Source: Natrinema salsiterrestre (GTDB taxonomy: Archaea > Halobacteriota > Halobacteria > Halobacteriales > Natrialbaceae). From it: DNA of 64,000 bases. The position numbers and the translations under genes are program-made. Below are positions 63,419 to 64,000 of this stretch, one piece after another. The notes under the pieces are model-generated. The model saw nothing but the letters and a program-made list of their open reading frames with translations, had not been told where the DNA came from and ran no database searches. The stretch spans positions 1 to 64,000 of the forward strand of contig NZ_JAMQOT010000007.1 of the NCBI RefSeq assembly GCF_029502005.1, read 5' to 3'. Every line of letters starts with the position of its first letter. Positions within the stretch are counted from its first letter, which is position 1.

Positions 63419-64000
63419 TCACTCGATTTGGATCCGCGTGACCGTCCGATCGGTCGATCTGATCGGAACGCTCGGTTGCTTTTCGTCGGCACGCGACTCG
63501 AGGTCGTCGAGCCGCCGCTGAACGCCGTTGTGGTGGCCCGCGCCGATGACCGCGACGACGTCGTGTCCCTCGCTCCGAAGCGCGTGGAGCCGCCCCGCCA
63601 TGGCTCGGTCGCGCCGGTCGATCATCACCGCCGCGATGTCGGGAAACAGCCGCCGCAGGTGGTCGATCGCCGGCTGCACGTCGTCGCCGCTCGTGATTTC
63701 TTCGAACGGCAGTGACAGCATCTCGATCTGGTCGGCGTACTCCTCGGGTCCCATCGACTGCATCCGGAGCATCGTTTTCGGGATCGTCAGCGGCCCGAGA
63801 CGACGCGAGAGGGCGGCCACGATCTCGTCGATCGGTTCGTCGATGAGCGCGACGTCGGTGTCCCGCTCGGCGGCGGTCTCGATGGCCGCCTCCATGTCGG
63901 TCTGCTCGGGATCGAGGCCGTACAGTCGGACCACCGTCCGCTGGAGTGTCTGCAACATGCTGTAGGCGATCGCCATCGGGGGCGGCAGTTCACGGGTCAA
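63419..64000 (-). CDS. TraB/PrgY-family protein, partial (N-terminus beyond window)
   Basis: The 193 residues run to the window edge; the start is outside. The part seen has GPLTIPKTMLRMQSMGPEEYADQIE and a conserved RRDRAMAGRLHALRSEGHDVVAVIGAGHHNGV near the end, the TraB family C-terminal signature (the Arg/Asp and Gly-x-Gly-His-His). TraB/PrgY and eukaryotic TIKI relatives are membrane-linked predicted metalloproteases. The visible part ends in a charged tail. Confidence 0.75.
   Translation of the reverse strand: MTRELPPPMAIAYSMLQTLQRTVVRLYGLDPEQTDMEAAIETAAERDTDVALIDEPIDEIVAALSRRLGPLTIPKTMLRMQSMGPEEYADQIEMLSLPFEEITSGDDVQPAIDHLRRLFPDIAAVMIDRRDRAMAGRLHALRSEGHDVVAVIGAGHHNGVQRRLDDLESRADEKQPSVPIRSTDRTVTRIQIE

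Overview
The window is chromosomal DNA of a haloarchaeon (class Halobacteria). The evidence is high GC content, very acidic proteins, split RNA polymerase genes (rpoB2/rpoB1 and rpoA1/rpoA2), a diphthamide-type EF-2, Tat lipoproteins, type II GAPDH, and many genes whose TATA box lies about 25 bases before the start codon, which fits leaderless mRNAs. Several proteins resemble uncharacterised families that I know only from haloarchaea. The genus cannot be fixed from this window, although the gene set would suit a Natrinema- or Haloterrigena-like species.

Regions: 1-1,830 is accessory DNA: the tail of an IS transposase, a broken gene, three tiny zinc-ribbon genes, and a duplicated 3' end of tRNA-Pro (a likely old integration site). 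1,829-9,800 holds tRNA-Pro, a BofA-like protein, a large helicase, and an iron/siderophore ABC importer whose two transcription units each carry a TTTAGG-N4-CCTAAA palindrome, then a cupin and a cold-shock protein. 9,900-15,400 has an Lrp regulator followed by dabB-dabA, an energy-coupled inorganic carbon uptake complex, and a convergent beta-carbonic anhydrase. 15,500-28,600 is mostly housekeeping: oxidoreductase, ABC-2 exporter, M50/CBS protease, ribosomal protein L16/L10e, ATP-grasp enzyme, Hsp20, GAPDH, M29 aminopeptidase, LURP-one protein, and two PCMT-like methyltransferases.

28,600-32,800 is the most unusual part. A Bat-type response regulator is flanked by five copies of a CTAA-N4-TTAG palindrome. 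Four of these lie in two diverged 130-base units, each with a TATA-like site and a TGGCGA/TCGCCA hairpin. A stand-alone PD-(D/E)XK nuclease gene and two identical tRNA-Asp genes in duplicated 130-base blocks follow.

32,800-47,200 is the transcription/translation core: rpoH-rpoB2-rpoB1-rpoA1-rpoA2-nusA, a probable structured RNA, rpsL-rpsG, two minus-strand genes, and EF-2. 47,300-56,700 holds a VapBC toxin-antitoxin pair with a perfect palindrome at its promoter, seryl-tRNA synthetase, a PhoU/TrkA_C protein, paired half-size Mg and fluoride transporters, a CDF metal exporter, a histidine kinase and an MBL-fold hydrolase. 56,700-58,400 is a solo TnpB element. The window ends with acyl-CoA synthetase, a half EamA transporter, a DUF2391 membrane protein, a tungsten aldehyde:ferredoxin oxidoreductase, and the start-truncated part of a TraB-family gene.

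Functional links I infer: the Fe importer answers to a DtxR-type repressor; DabBA and carbonic anhydrase act together on CO2/bicarbonate; and the Bat-type regulator probably controls itself and the two duplicated units beside it.
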